Source: Idiomarina rhizosphaerae | GTDB taxonomy: Bacteria; Pseudomonadota; Gammaproteobacteria; Enterobacterales; Alteromonadaceae | Reading direction: 5' to 3' | Assembly (NCBI RefSeq): GCF_024159085.1 | Contig: NZ_JAMZDE010000008.1 | Location: forward strand, 124,001 to 188,000 | Length of the DNA: 64,000 nucleotides | Part shown: in pieces, positions 37,590 to 45,752 of the stretch | Layout of the letters: every line of letters begins with the position of its first letter | Position numbering within the stretch: position 1 is the stretch's first letter | Program-made: the position numbers and the translations under genes | Notes under the pieces: generated by a model | What the model was told of the DNA's origin: nothing | What the model saw: only the letters and a program-made list of their open reading frames with translations | Database searches by the model: none

Positions 37590-38009
37590 ATGAGCAACCT
37601 GGACAAAGATAAGGTAATCGCTGAATATACGGAAGCTTATCAAAAAGCTCACGGTAAAAAGCCTAAAATTGAAAGCAGTAACGGCTGGTATAGCGTTGAT
37701 GGAGGCAAAAATGTGCGCCTGAGTCAGTTAGCTGACGACGCGAAAACGCTTGGTAAAGAGAAGAAGGCTGCGCCTAAAAAGTCGGAGTCGAAGAAAACTG
37801 AAACCAAAAAAACTGAAACGAAAAAGCCTGCGGCTAAAAAAGCTGAGACTAAGAAGCCAGCAGCTAAAAAACCTGCTGCGAAGAAATCTTCAGCTAAGCC
37901 ATCTCCGGCGAAAAAATCCAGCTCTGGCGGCTTAACCGCAAAAGAACTGTGGAAACAAAAGTTAGAAGGTAAAGACAGTGATTGTCGTTTACCTCGGGGC
38001 AGTGCATAA
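37590..38009 (+). CDS. Lysine-rich histone H1-like protein
   Basis: This 139-residue very basic protein has an N-terminal segment of about 57 residues (KVIAEYTEAYQKAHGKKPKI, then NGWYSVDGGKNVRLSQL) that looks folded, and a middle tract of about 60 residues made of KKTETKK and KPAAKK repeats like histone H1, AlgP or HctB tails. The C-terminal part is GLTAKELWKQKLEGKDSDC. Such tails bind DNA or RNA without specificity. The DNA of the tail is itself repetitive (AAGCCTGCGGCTAAAAAA-like units), so its length may vary between strains. It stands alone, with a good AAGGAA site and its own terminator. Function is not known. Confidence 0.75.
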   Translation: MSNLDKDKVIAEYTEAYQKAHGKKPKIESSNGWYSVDGGKNVRLSQLADDAKTLGKEKKAAPKKSESKKTETKKTETKKPAAKKAETKKPAAKKPAAKKSSAKPSPAKKSSSGGLTAKELWKQKLEGKDSDCRLPRGSA

Positions 38010-38026
38010 AAGCCACCGCCATAAGT

Positions 38027-38056
38027 AAAAAAAGCGACCTTAATGGTCGCTTTTTT
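38027..38056. terminator. Bidirectional terminator after the lysine-rich protein gene
   Basis: GCGACC (38034-38039) and GGTCGC (38045-38050) form a stem flanked by seven A residues and six T residues, so it works for both the plus-strand H1-like gene and the minus-strand gene ending at 38059. Confidence 0.88.
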
Positions 38057-38058
38057 CG

Positions 38059-38316
38059 TTATAGAACGTCCGGATTTTTGCCGGCAACGCGGTCAATTGG
38101 AACTTTTATTTTACGATAGCGATGCACTAAAAAGTCGCTACGTTTGAAAATAACTTTTTCAGAACCAAAGTCAGCCTGAGACACCAGGAAGCGGTCGTTA
38201 TCCAGTGTTTTTGCTATAATTCCTAACTTCCCCTGATGCGGTCCACGCTTAATAAAAATGGTCTGCCCTTGTATGCGGGGGTTGTTATAAGAAAATGTCG
38301 GATAATTAATTGCCAC
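38059..38316 (-). CDS. Small protein with KOW-like segment, unknown function
   Basis: This is an 85-residue basic protein starting at a GTG (AGGGA lies 8 bases upstream). Residues 20-48 (TIFIKRGPHQGKLGIIAKTL and following DNDRFLV) resemble a KOW motif, the small beta-strand RNA- or protein-binding unit of NusG and ribosomal proteins; the rest, with KRSDFLVHRYRKIKVP, is basic. It is a stand-alone gene with a TATAAT just upstream. I do not recognise a named family; nucleic-acid binding is an inference. Confidence 0.7.
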   Translation of the reverse strand: MAINYPTFSYNNPRIQGQTIFIKRGPHQGKLGIIAKTLDNDRFLVSQADFGSEKVIFKRSDFLVHRYRKIKVPIDRVAGKNPDVL

Positions 38317-38357
38317 TGCCGTTTCCCTAAACCTTTTAAGGCTATATCAATATCAGG

Positions 38358-38363
38358 ATTATA
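38358..38363 (-). promoter_or_regulatory. -10 element upstream of the KOW-like gene
   Basis: On the minus strand a perfect TATAAT lies about 42 bp before the GTG start. The -35 at 17-bp spacing (CTGTCG) is poor, so the call rests on the -10 alone. Confidence 0.45.
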
Positions 38364-38399
38364 CTCCTATTATCGGTCACCGACAGAGATTCTTGATAT

Positions 38400-38927
38400 T
38401 TATTTCTTACCAATATAGAGCGTTATCTCACCAACCGGGAAGCCCCATTTAGACATGTCGGTACGGTTAATCATATTGTTCTCGTCAATAAGATACAGCC
38501 AATCATCCAACGTCAATACCAGTGGCTCGCCGTCTACCACAACTTCAAGTTGGTACTCCCAGTTAAGAACATTGCCTGCTGTTGTACCTTTAGCAACACC
38601 TTCAACATCGTCTGCGCGCCCTTCATAGCTATTCGGGCCAGTTTTCGTTATGTGCCAGACGCGTTGCTGCTCACGACCATCGGCATAAGTAAAATGTTCA
38701 TCGAGAACGCCTTCGTTACCTTCCCAGGTACCTGTCATGGTTACCTCGAAACGCTGAATCACTTCACCGCTGTAGTCCTGCACCATACCGTAAGCAACCA
38801 GTTCACCGTTAAAGAATTCTTCAAGCTTTAACTTTGGCTCTGCTGACTTATAAGCATCAATGCCGGTTGAGCACGCCGCGAGTAAACTGAGTAAAACAGT
38901 AAAGCCTAAAACCTTTAAAGCCTTCAT
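38400..38927 (-). CDS. DUF3833 family lipoprotein
   Basis: This 175-residue lipoprotein precursor has signal MKALKVLGFTVLLSLLAACS, with LAAC as lipobox. The mature protein carries LKLEEFFNGELVAYGMVQDY and VTMTGTWEGNEGVLDEHFTY, the DUF3833 signature, and ends with LYIGKK. The fold is probably a lipocalin-like barrel. I chose the ATG at 38927 because GGGGAG precedes it and the lipoprotein signal starts there. It begins 1 bp after the stop of the chalcone-isomerase-like gene and is the last gene of the ten-gene operon, so a role in membrane lipid handling is inferred from context. Confidence 0.87.
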   Translation of the reverse strand: MKALKVLGFTVLLSLLAACSTGIDAYKSAEPKLKLEEFFNGELVAYGMVQDYSGEVIQRFEVTMTGTWEGNEGVLDEHFTYADGREQQRVWHITKTGPNSYEGRADDVEGVAKGTTAGNVLNWEYQLEVVVDGEPLVLTLDDWLYLIDENNMINRTDMSKWGFPVGEITLYIGKK

Positions 38928-38928
38928 T

Positions 38929-39435
38929 TTATTTCTCCCCAATGAGTTCATTACGCTCAGATTCAAAGCGGCTGTTTTCCGACAGCCAAATAGCTAAAAA
39001 CTGCTCAGTAAAGTCTTTATCTTCAATTTCGCCCAGCAACTTATCGCCCTGGTAAAATTCTGCTGTTCCATCTTCCTTTTCAACTAAGAGCAGGCAGTCG
39101 CCCTCTTTAATGTCAGGCCAGATTGAATTCAGTTTTTCTAACCATTGCTCGTGTTTATCACTATTCAGTTCCAGCTTCTGCCATTCTTCTTCCGTCGTTT
39201 CGATAAGATCTTCCGCCTTAATATCACGCAGGTATTCCAGTAACAGAGCTTGTCGTTCGTCCTGTTTATACTTACCTGTCGGACTATATAAAGTGGCATC
39301 ATAAACGTCCCAGAAATACACGCTGAGCCGAGTTTGCCCAACTTTAGAAAAGTCATCGGGTACGGAATCGGTGCATTCAGCGGCATACGAATTAAGGCTG
39401 AAAAGCGCAATAATTCCGCATAAAATGAATTTCAT
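38929..39435 (-). CDS. Exported chalcone-isomerase-like protein
   Basis: This 168-residue protein has a signal peptide (MKFILCGIIALFSLNSYA). The mature start (KVGQTRLSVYFWDVYDATLY) and the motif GDCLLLVEKEDGTAEFYQGD fit the bacterial chalcone isomerase-like family (Chalcone_3). Plant relatives of this fold include fatty-acid-binding proteins as well as true isomerases, so a lipid-binding role is more probable than flavonoid chemistry. It lies 3 bp after the DUF2878 gene and 1 bp before the DUF3833 gene, in the photolyase-cfa operon. Confidence 0.82.
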   Translation of the reverse strand: MKFILCGIIALFSLNSYAAECTDSVPDDFSKVGQTRLSVYFWDVYDATLYSPTGKYKQDERQALLLEYLRDIKAEDLIETTEEEWQKLELNSDKHEQWLEKLNSIWPDIKEGDCLLLVEKEDGTAEFYQGDKLLGEIEDKDFTEQFLAIWLSENSRFESERNELIGEK

Positions 39436-39438
39436 ACT

Positions 39439-39939
39439 CTACACTCCCTGTTCTTTCTTAGGTGACATGCAAAAAACAAAATACGCCATCATTAGTCCCC
39501 ATACAGCGGCATAACAAGCAATAACAATGGGCAGTGAGTCAACGGTTGCTGCATTAAGCTTTATTCCTGCAACATAGCTTAAAGGACCAGAAACAGCACC
39601 GAGCAGAACCGCTACTGCCGGTTTAGGTGCAAGCCAGTCCAGTGCTACCGGCGCCATAGATGAAAAGCCCAGCCACAGCATGACCAGCCACAAAGGAAAG
39701 TATCCTCCGGCAAAATCGATAACGCCCAGGCTAATCACTATAGCCTCCAGCAATAATCCAACCGCAAACAGCCGCAAAATTAGGGTCCAGCTGACCCTGG
39801 CTACGGCAATGCTGTAGAAAAACTGCGAGGCTAATAAAACGCCGCTAAGCACAATATAGTTCTCACGGCCGGAAACAGCACTGAACCAAAGTGCATTGAA
39901 CAGAACAAAACTGACAATTTTATGCTGAATAGATGTCAT
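39439..39939 (-). CDS. DUF2878 integral membrane protein
   Basis: This 166-residue hydrophobic protein has about five membrane helices; NALWFSAVSGRENYIVLSGV and the segment FPLWLVMLWLGFSSM are typical of DUF2878. The C-terminus MSPKKEQGV is basic and probably cytoplasmic. The start overlaps the stop of the cyclopropane-synthase-like gene by 1 bp. Function is unknown; the family commonly accompanies the DUF1365/cfa gene set. Confidence 0.82.
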   Translation of the reverse strand: MTSIQHKIVSFVLFNALWFSAVSGRENYIVLSGVLLASQFFYSIAVARVSWTLILRLFAVGLLLEAIVISLGVIDFAGGYFPLWLVMLWLGFSSMAPVALDWLAPKPAVAVLLGAVSGPLSYVAGIKLNAATVDSLPIVIACYAAVWGLMMAYFVFCMSPKKEQGV

Positions 39940-41177
39940 TAGTAGGCCTGCGATTTGCTGGCGGTAACCTGAACAACCGATACCCGTTGCTCCAGAAAGC
40001 CGCCTTCACAATAGCTGAAATAGTAGTTCCAAAGTCTGGAAAAGCGTTCATCGTAACCAAGCTTTTCTAGCTCGCTTTCATGGGCATTAAACCGTTCTTC
40101 CCACTGTCTCAGAGTTTTTGCGTAACTCAGACCAAAGTCGTGCACGTCACGTACCACCAAGTCGGTGTAACGTGTAAACAGTTGCGTCATTTGGCTTAAA
40201 GACGGAAGAAAACCACCGGGGAAGATATGCTTTTGAATAAAATCTACGGAGCGAGCATAGGATTTAGCCCGTTGGTCGGCAATAGTGATAGCCTGTAAGG
40301 ACATTCTTCCGTCTTCTTTTAACAATTTGTTGCAGGTTTTGAAAAAGGTCGGTAAGTATTCCTTTCCTACCGCTTCTATCATTTCAACCGAGACCAACTT
40401 GTCGTACTGTCCTTCTAAGTCACGGTAGTCACGCTTCAACAGTTCAATTCTGTCGGACAAGCCCGCCGCTTCAACTTGCTGCTTAGCGTACTGAAATTGC
40501 TCATCTGAAATTGTCGTCGTTGTTACCCGGCAACCATAATTCTTTGCCGCATAAATGGCCAGTCCGCCCCAACCTGTGCCTATTTCCAACAAGTGGTCTT
40601 GTGCTTTTAAATCAAGCGAATCGCATAAGCGCTGCATTTTATTGCACTGAGCTTGCTCCAGTGAGTCTGCAGGCTCTTTAAATAAGCCACTGGAATATTG
40701 CATGGCGCTATCAAGAAAACGGGTATAAAGCTCGTTACCCAGGTCATAGTGGGCTGATATATTCTTTTTTGCCTGTCCTTTATGGTTACGATTACTCCAG
40801 TGCTGGTATTTGTTAAAGGGAAAAGTTAACCAGGCCAGTCGCGTTTCTAGTTTATCTAAGGCCGGTAAGTTACGGGCAAAAATACGAATAACCGAGGTTA
40901 AATCGGGAGTATCCCAATGCTTATCAATATACAACTCGGCTGCACCAATACTGCCACCAGTAACCAGGCGACGGTAAAAAGACGAATCCTTCACGTCAAT
41001 TTCAGCGTTCAGGTCTTTATCGGGATGCCCGAAAGCTTCAATGAACGTGCCTTTTTCTTTTATCGTCAACTGCCCATACTGCAAATGAGCTAATAGCTTA
41101 AAAGCGATAGTACGGAAAAGCTTATCCAATACACCATACTGAATAGGCGCTACCATAGTTGTTTCACCACTGGACAT
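39939..41177 (-). CDS. cfa: Cyclopropane-fatty-acyl-phospholipid synthase-like methyltransferase
   Basis: This 412-residue SAM-dependent enzyme (COG2230 type) has an N-terminal lipid-binding domain, then KNISAHYDLGNELYTRFLD, QYSSGLF, SAM motif LLEIGTGWGGLAIYAA, TTTTISDEQ and VEMIEAVGKEYLPTFF, which carry the family's active-site positions. It would transfer a methylene or methyl group to unsaturated phospholipid chains. In Rhodobacter sphaeroides, members of this family in the ChrR/RpoE regulon are needed for cyclopropane or furan fatty acids, so this copy may make a photoprotective lipid rather than standard cyclopropane. It follows DUF1365 by 21 bp with AAGG upstream. Confidence 0.87.
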   Translation of the reverse strand: MSSGETTMVAPIQYGVLDKLFRTIAFKLLAHLQYGQLTIKEKGTFIEAFGHPDKDLNAEIDVKDSSFYRRLVTGGSIGAAELYIDKHWDTPDLTSVIRIFARNLPALDKLETRLAWLTFPFNKYQHWSNRNHKGQAKKNISAHYDLGNELYTRFLDSAMQYSSGLFKEPADSLEQAQCNKMQRLCDSLDLKAQDHLLEIGTGWGGLAIYAAKNYGCRVTTTTISDEQFQYAKQQVEAAGLSDRIELLKRDYRDLEGQYDKLVSVEMIEAVGKEYLPTFFKTCNKLLKEDGRMSLQAITIADQRAKSYARSVDFIQKHIFPGGFLPSLSQMTQLFTRYTDLVVRDVHDFGLSYAKTLRQWEERFNAHESELEKLGYDERFSRLWNYYFSYCEGGFLEQRVSVVQVTASKSQAY

Positions 41178-41198
41178 ACAAACTGCCTTCTAATTATT

Positions 41199-41921
41199 TT
41201 AGTTACCAGGGTTTCCGTAAAATGGAACCCGCTTGATAAAAAGCTTTAACGCCTGCCAATAAATGCCCCCAATAATTTTAAGAGCCATAACAGGTGTTGT
41301 TCTTAATACGCGGTAAACTTCACTACGGTTTAGCGGTTGTCTATTTAATTTCATGCCAGCAACAAAATCTTTCTCTTGTTGGTGGGCGCTTAGAGTGATT
41401 TTTAAACTCTCGGTGGGTGGCTCTATCTGCCAGTGGTAGGTCATATCCATAGGGTTAAACGGAGAAACGTGGAATTGTTTTACAGTTTCCGGAGACTCTT
41501 CTGACAAGTCGACCAGGTAATAATGACGTTGCAGCCAGGGCGTATTGCTGACTTCAGCTAGCATGTGCGTATATTCGTCATTGTCCTGCCGAAGAAAATA
41601 CAAATTAATGGGGCTAAAAAAAATTCCAAAGGTACGTAAGTTACCGACAAATAGAACCTGACCGGTTAAATCTTTTCCGGCAAGGGAGGACATTTTCTTT
41701 AGTGCCGCCCGGTGTAAACTGCCCTGTTCATCTTTTAGGTAGTCTTTTCGACGAAACCAAAGGGGAGCAAAATTGTTACAGGATAACCAGCGACTTATAG
41801 AGTTGACTTGGTCGAGTTCAGATAAATCGATACACCATTGTTGAAAACGGTAATTAAAAGCGTGGTGTTTGGGTCGATGTCTTACATGAAAAACATCGCC
41901 CCAATAAATGGCGCTCTTCAT
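41199..41921 (-). CDS. DUF1365 family protein
   Basis: This 240-residue protein begins with the DUF1365 signature AIYWGDVFHVRHRPKHHAFN and contains FGIFFSPINLYFL, HMLAEVSNTPW and FNPMDMTYHW. It has no signal peptide. Family members nearly always lie between an FAD amine-oxidase-like gene and a cfa-like gene, as here. A role in modifying fatty acyl chains is inferred from that company; no reaction is established to my knowledge. The start overlaps the stop of the FAD gene in ATGA. Confidence 0.88.
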   Translation of the reverse strand: MKSAIYWGDVFHVRHRPKHHAFNYRFQQWCIDLSELDQVNSISRWLSCNNFAPLWFRRKDYLKDEQGSLHRAALKKMSSLAGKDLTGQVLFVGNLRTFGIFFSPINLYFLRQDNDEYTHMLAEVSNTPWLQRHYYLVDLSEESPETVKQFHVSPFNPMDMTYHWQIEPPTESLKITLSAHQQEKDFVAGMKLNRQPLNRSEVYRVLRTTPVMALKIIGGIYWQALKLFIKRVPFYGNPGN

Positions 41922-43192
41922 GAGTTATCAATCGATTCAGTATTCAAACGGTTAACAACATCAATGGCACTTCTTACACCGTCTTCATGAAAACCGTTAT
42001 ACCAATAAGCACCAACAAAATGAGTACTATTTTTGCCACAAATTGCATTTCGTTCTGCTCTGGCTTTTAAAGACTGAACGGAATATTGCGGGTGCTCATA
42101 GGTAAAGGTTTTAATGATCTCATCAAAATCAATTGCAGCTGTATTGTTCAGTGTAACGCACACGGTTTTATCACATTGCAACCCTTGCAGGATATTCATA
42201 TTGTAGGTTACTGAACTGGGTTGCTCTTCTGCTGCATCATCTTCTCTTAATAAATAGTTCCAACTTGCCCAGGCACGTCGGCTTCTGGGTAACAAGTTCT
42301 CATCAGTATGCAGAACAACCTCATTCGGGCAGTATTTTATCTCATCAAGAATACGCCTTTCGTCGGGGCTAGCATCGTCAAGTAAAGCTAGCGCCTGGTC
42401 ACTGTGACAGGCGAAAATCACCTCATCAAAATAACGTTCCTCGCCACTACTAAAGACAAGAACAACCTGTTCCTGTTGGCGCTTAACCGCAACAATTTCA
42501 CTGTTTAGCTCAAGCCTTTCTTTAAACGGTTCTGTCAGCATTGGAATGTACGCGTGAGAACCACCAACCAAAGTATGCCACTGAGGACGGTCGCTAACAT
42601 TCAATAACCCATGGTTATCAAAGAAACGTAAGAAAAAGCCCAGAGGAAAGTCCTTCGCATCGGCCAGACTTGCAGACCATATAGCGGAAACCATTGGTAA
42701 TAAGTAGTAGTGCGAGACCGATTCCGGAATATCGTGCCGTGTAAGGAATTCTGCCAACGTAATATTGTCCGCCTCGTTGACATCCTCTTCTAACGCATTT
42801 TTAGCGGCCGCGTTAAATTTCAGAATACCCTGTAACAAACGGTAAAAAGACAAACTAAACAAATTTTTCCGCTGCGCAAACAGTGTATTAAGGTTATGTC
42901 CGTTAAACTCCAGTCCCGACTTAGGATCACGTACACTGAAACTCATTTCAGTGTCGCGCCAGGCCACTTTCAGCTCTGTTAACAGGCGTTTAAAACGTGG
43001 ATACGTCTTATCATTAAAAACAATAAAGCCTGTATCCACAGCATACATACTGCCATTAATTTTCACATCGCTGGTACAGGTATGCCCACCAATATAGTCA
43101 TTTTTTTCAAATACACTGACTTGATGTTCACGACTTAAATAATAAGCACTGGTAAGACCCGCAATACCACTTCCAATAACGGCTATCTTCAT
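41918..43192 (-). CDS. FAD-dependent amine-oxidase/desaturase-like oxidoreductase
   Basis: This 424-residue flavoprotein (COG2907 type) has the dinucleotide-binding motif IAVIGSGIAGLTSAYYLS, VFEKNDYIGGHT with the ribose-binding Glu, DTGFIVFNDKTYPRF near residue 53 and the C-terminal GAYWYNGFHEDGVRSA that closes the FAD site. It is related to phytoene desaturases and amine oxidases. In this operon it may oxidise an acyl chain next to the cfa-like methyltransferase; the substrate is unknown. It overlaps its neighbours by 4 bp on each side. Confidence 0.87.
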   Translation of the reverse strand: MKIAVIGSGIAGLTSAYYLSREHQVSVFEKNDYIGGHTCTSDVKINGSMYAVDTGFIVFNDKTYPRFKRLLTELKVAWRDTEMSFSVRDPKSGLEFNGHNLNTLFAQRKNLFSLSFYRLLQGILKFNAAAKNALEEDVNEADNITLAEFLTRHDIPESVSHYYLLPMVSAIWSASLADAKDFPLGFFLRFFDNHGLLNVSDRPQWHTLVGGSHAYIPMLTEPFKERLELNSEIVAVKRQQEQVVLVFSSGEERYFDEVIFACHSDQALALLDDASPDERRILDEIKYCPNEVVLHTDENLLPRSRRAWASWNYLLREDDAAEEQPSSVTYNMNILQGLQCDKTVCVTLNNTAAIDFDEIIKTFTYEHPQYSVQSLKARAERNAICGKNSTHFVGAYWYNGFHEDGVRSAIDVVNRLNTESIDNS

Positions 43193-43920
43193 GACGACTG
43201 CTTCCTTGCCATTTGTTCTGATAATTTCACTTGTAAGCCTTCCGGCAAAATAGACATTAACTTCAGAAGGCTACTAAATAGCCACGGAAATGCGATGTCC
43301 CGTTTGTTCTTATTAATACCTTTTATTATTGCCTTCGACGCAAATTCAACGTCAACGCGCATTGGCATCTCAAAATCATTGGCATCAGTCATTGGTGTTT
43401 TCACAAACCCGGGTGATACGGTTTGAACTTTGATTCCCTGAGGTTTCAAATCAACCTCCAACCCCCGGGCGATATAATGCATTGCTGCTTTTGAGCCACC
43501 ATAAGCCTGAGCCCGGGTAAACGGAAGAAGTCTCGCCAGGCTGTCAACAATCACCAGACGCGCCGAGTCACTGAACTGAGGAAGTAAAGCTTCCACGCAA
43601 TTCATTGTGCCGAACACATTCACTTTAAACACCCGCTCAAACATGTCCGCATCGAACGCTTTAACGTCGAGGTATTCACACACCCCCGCGCACAGTATGG
43701 CGACATCAATATCGTTAATTTGCGCTAACGCGTTTTTTGCCGACTCTTTATCGGTAATATCAAAGGCGCTGCAGGTTATTTTTTCAGGGTATTGTTTTTG
43801 TACCTCTGACAGTGCGTCGTTATTTCTTCCACACACAACAACGTCATTGCCGTCAGCTGCATAATCCAGAGCCAGCTGACGCCCAATACCTGATGAAGCT
43901 CCAGTAATTAAGACTTTCAT
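43189..43920 (-). CDS. Short-chain dehydrogenase/reductase
   Basis: This is a 243-residue classical SDR. The cofactor motif ITGASSGIGRQLA is at the N-terminus, ILCAGV at about residue 75, the catalytic Ser in LVIVDSLARL and the Tyr-x-x-x-Lys in AYGGSKAAMHY. SPGFVKTPMTDAN follows. The C-terminal basic part (MARKQSS) is short. It is linked by ATGA overlaps to the SnoaL-like gene before it and the FAD gene after it. An SDR accompanies related ChrR-controlled operons in other proteobacteria; substrate unknown. Confidence 0.88.
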   Translation of the reverse strand: MKVLITGASSGIGRQLALDYAADGNDVVVCGRNNDALSEVQKQYPEKITCSAFDITDKESAKNALAQINDIDVAILCAGVCEYLDVKAFDADMFERVFKVNVFGTMNCVEALLPQFSDSARLVIVDSLARLLPFTRAQAYGGSKAAMHYIARGLEVDLKPQGIKVQTVSPGFVKTPMTDANDFEMPMRVDVEFASKAIIKGINKNKRDIAFPWLFSSLLKLMSILPEGLQVKLSEQMARKQSS

Positions 43921-44351
43921 TCGTCTGTTAGCCTATTTTTAATTTTATCAATGACATAACCGACTAGCGGTACGTGTTCATAAAGCATTGCGCCAAGGTC
44001 GTAATAATCTCTCTGCTCTCTTATTTTGCCGTCTTCAAAGGTTAAATACGAAACTCCCGGCAGAATAATTTCCATGCCATTAGCGAGCTTGGGGTGTGCG
44101 TAACGCATCTGCCAAGTTAGAAACGCCTGTTCTTCTCCGACGCATTCATCGTCAAAAGCAAAGTGACAATACTCAACGTTTTCCATTGTGTGTTTTAGAT
44201 ACTTGCGAAAATCGTCCAGCCCGACAACATGTTGTATTGGATCAGTAAACGAAATTTCGTCATGGTATAACTCATCCAGGTCATCAAGGTTTTCGGTTTT
44301 CAGCTCATCGTAGAATTCTTTGAGTTTTTCGACTAATTCACTGTTATCCAT
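43917..44351 (-). CDS. SnoaL-like/NTF2-fold protein
   Basis: This 144-residue small cytosolic protein has an NTF2-like pattern: helical start LVEKLKEFYDELKTENLDD, then DEISFTDPIQHVVGLDDF, and strands FLTWQMRYAHPKL and ILPGVSYLTFEDGKI. This fold makes a cone with a hydrophobic pocket and is used by isomerases, hydrolases or binding proteins. The gene overlaps the photolyase stop by 8 bp and the SDR start by 4 bp. No specific activity can be read from sequence. Confidence 0.82.
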   Translation of the reverse strand: MDNSELVEKLKEFYDELKTENLDDLDELYHDEISFTDPIQHVVGLDDFRKYLKHTMENVEYCHFAFDDECVGEEQAFLTWQMRYAHPKLANGMEIILPGVSYLTFEDGKIREQRDYYDLGAMLYEHVPLVGYVIDKIKNRLTDE

Positions 44352-45750
44352 TTTTCACCTGCTTAAACGTTGTTAAGAATCGTTCACGAGCAAATTTGTG
44401 CTCGACCATGGGTTCGCAATAGTTATTACTACTTTGTTGCTGAAGCCAACTATGAGGCCAGTGAATATACTTTGTTGGTACTTCCTTAAGCTCGTCTACC
44501 CATTTACGAATGTACTGCCCGTCAGGATCAAATTTCTCACTTTGCTTAACCGGATTAAAAACACGAAAATACGGAACGGCGTCAGTTCCGACCGAAGCAC
44601 TCCATTGCCAGCCACCATTGTTTGCCGGAAAGCTCCCGTCAATTAAATGCTGCATGAAGAAGGCTTCGCCTTTTCGCCAATCCACTAATAGATCTTTTAC
44701 CAGAAAATTGGCTGTGATCATTCTTAAGCGGTTGTGCATCCACCCGGTTGATGTCAATTGACGCATTCCGGCGTCAACAATTGGATACCCGGTGCGACCG
44801 TTACACCAGCGTTGAAAAGCGTCATCGTCCTCTAACCACTGAATGCTGTCGGTTTCAGTCTGAAAGCTTTCACCTCTTGATAAACGCGGCACAAAGTACA
44901 TTAGATGCTGATAGAACTCTCTCCATGCCAGTTCGGTAAGCCAGGTATCGGCACCGGAAGCAAGTCCAAACGGAAATTCCGGCGAAAACTTATGTAGCGC
45001 CCGGACAGCCGTCTGCGGTCCGATAACACCCTGCGCCAAATAAGCGGAAAGTTGTGAGGTTCCGTTTTCAGCCGGTAAGTCTCTGGCTTGTTGATAATCA
45101 TCAACCCTGTGGCCAACGAATTGCCCTAGTTTCCCCAGAACTTGTTGCTCGCCGGCACTCCAGTCAGACGAGTCTTTTCTCGCCAGCGGGCATTCAGGGA
45201 GGCCTTTTGAGGTCACCGGAGAAAAAGGTTTAATCTGCAGCGGTTCGCTGTAAGCTTTTTCGCTTAACACTTGTCGCCAACGCCGGTTAAAAGGCGTGAA
45301 CTTTTTGTAGTAGTCCCCTTGTTGTGTTCTGACCTCTCCGGGCGCCACCAACAAGTTGCCATGATGCGAAATCAGTTCGATATCGTCATTACTTAGTACC
45401 GCATTGGTAGCTGCGTCTCTACGTTTTTCATCCAGCGCATATTCCGCATTAATATGTACTCGGTCGACTCTATTTTCCCGACAGAAGGATCGTAAAGCTC
45501 CCGGAACCTGACTGAATTTGGGTACTAATTGCACTTCCAGTTCAATGCCCTTTTCAGCTAAATCCTGCTGCAGGCAGTCTAAGTTTCGCCAGACAAAATC
45601 TACTTTTATCGGTGCCCAGTCATGGCTTTTCCAGGTTTCATGGCACACAAAAAAAATCGCCAACGGAGGCTCATCGCCCTGGTATGCAGAAAACACGGCC
45701 GGGTTATCTAATATTCTTAAATCACTACGAAACCAAATTGCTTCTCGCAT
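44344..45750 (-). CDS. phr: Deoxyribodipyrimidine photolyase (class I)
   Basis: This 468-residue photolyase uses light to split cyclobutane pyrimidine dimers. The N-terminal antenna domain begins with IWFRSDLRILDNPAVF; the FAD domain has ELAWREFYQHLMYF, GYPIVDAGMRQLTSTGWMHN and FPANNGGWQWSASVGTDAVP, with the tryptophans used in photoreduction and the asparagine near FAD. I used the ATG at 45750; an in-frame GTG directly before it at 45753 overlaps the previous stop. It lies in the ten-gene operon directly after the TudS/DUF1722 gene, and photolyase is a known target of ChrR-controlled sigma factors. Confidence 0.95.
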   Translation of the reverse strand: MREAIWFRSDLRILDNPAVFSAYQGDEPPLAIFFVCHETWKSHDWAPIKVDFVWRNLDCLQQDLAEKGIELEVQLVPKFSQVPGALRSFCRENRVDRVHINAEYALDEKRRDAATNAVLSNDDIELISHHGNLLVAPGEVRTQQGDYYKKFTPFNRRWRQVLSEKAYSEPLQIKPFSPVTSKGLPECPLARKDSSDWSAGEQQVLGKLGQFVGHRVDDYQQARDLPAENGTSQLSAYLAQGVIGPQTAVRALHKFSPEFPFGLASGADTWLTELAWREFYQHLMYFVPRLSRGESFQTETDSIQWLEDDDAFQRWCNGRTGYPIVDAGMRQLTSTGWMHNRLRMITANFLVKDLLVDWRKGEAFFMQHLIDGSFPANNGGWQWSASVGTDAVPYFRVFNPVKQSEKFDPDGQYIRKWVDELKEVPTKYIHWPHSWLQQQSSNNYCEPMVEHKFARERFLTTFKQVKNG

Positions 45751-45752
45751 CA

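Noticed and set aside
37451-37606. N-terminal extension of the NIF3 protein
   Set aside because: The 52 extra residues are unlike the family and overlap the divergent lysine-rich gene and its ribosome-binding site.
37780-37920. Short tandem AAG/GCT-rich DNA repeats, considered as CRISPR or satellite
   Set aside because: They are codon-level repeats encoding the Lys/Ala tail, without regular spacers.
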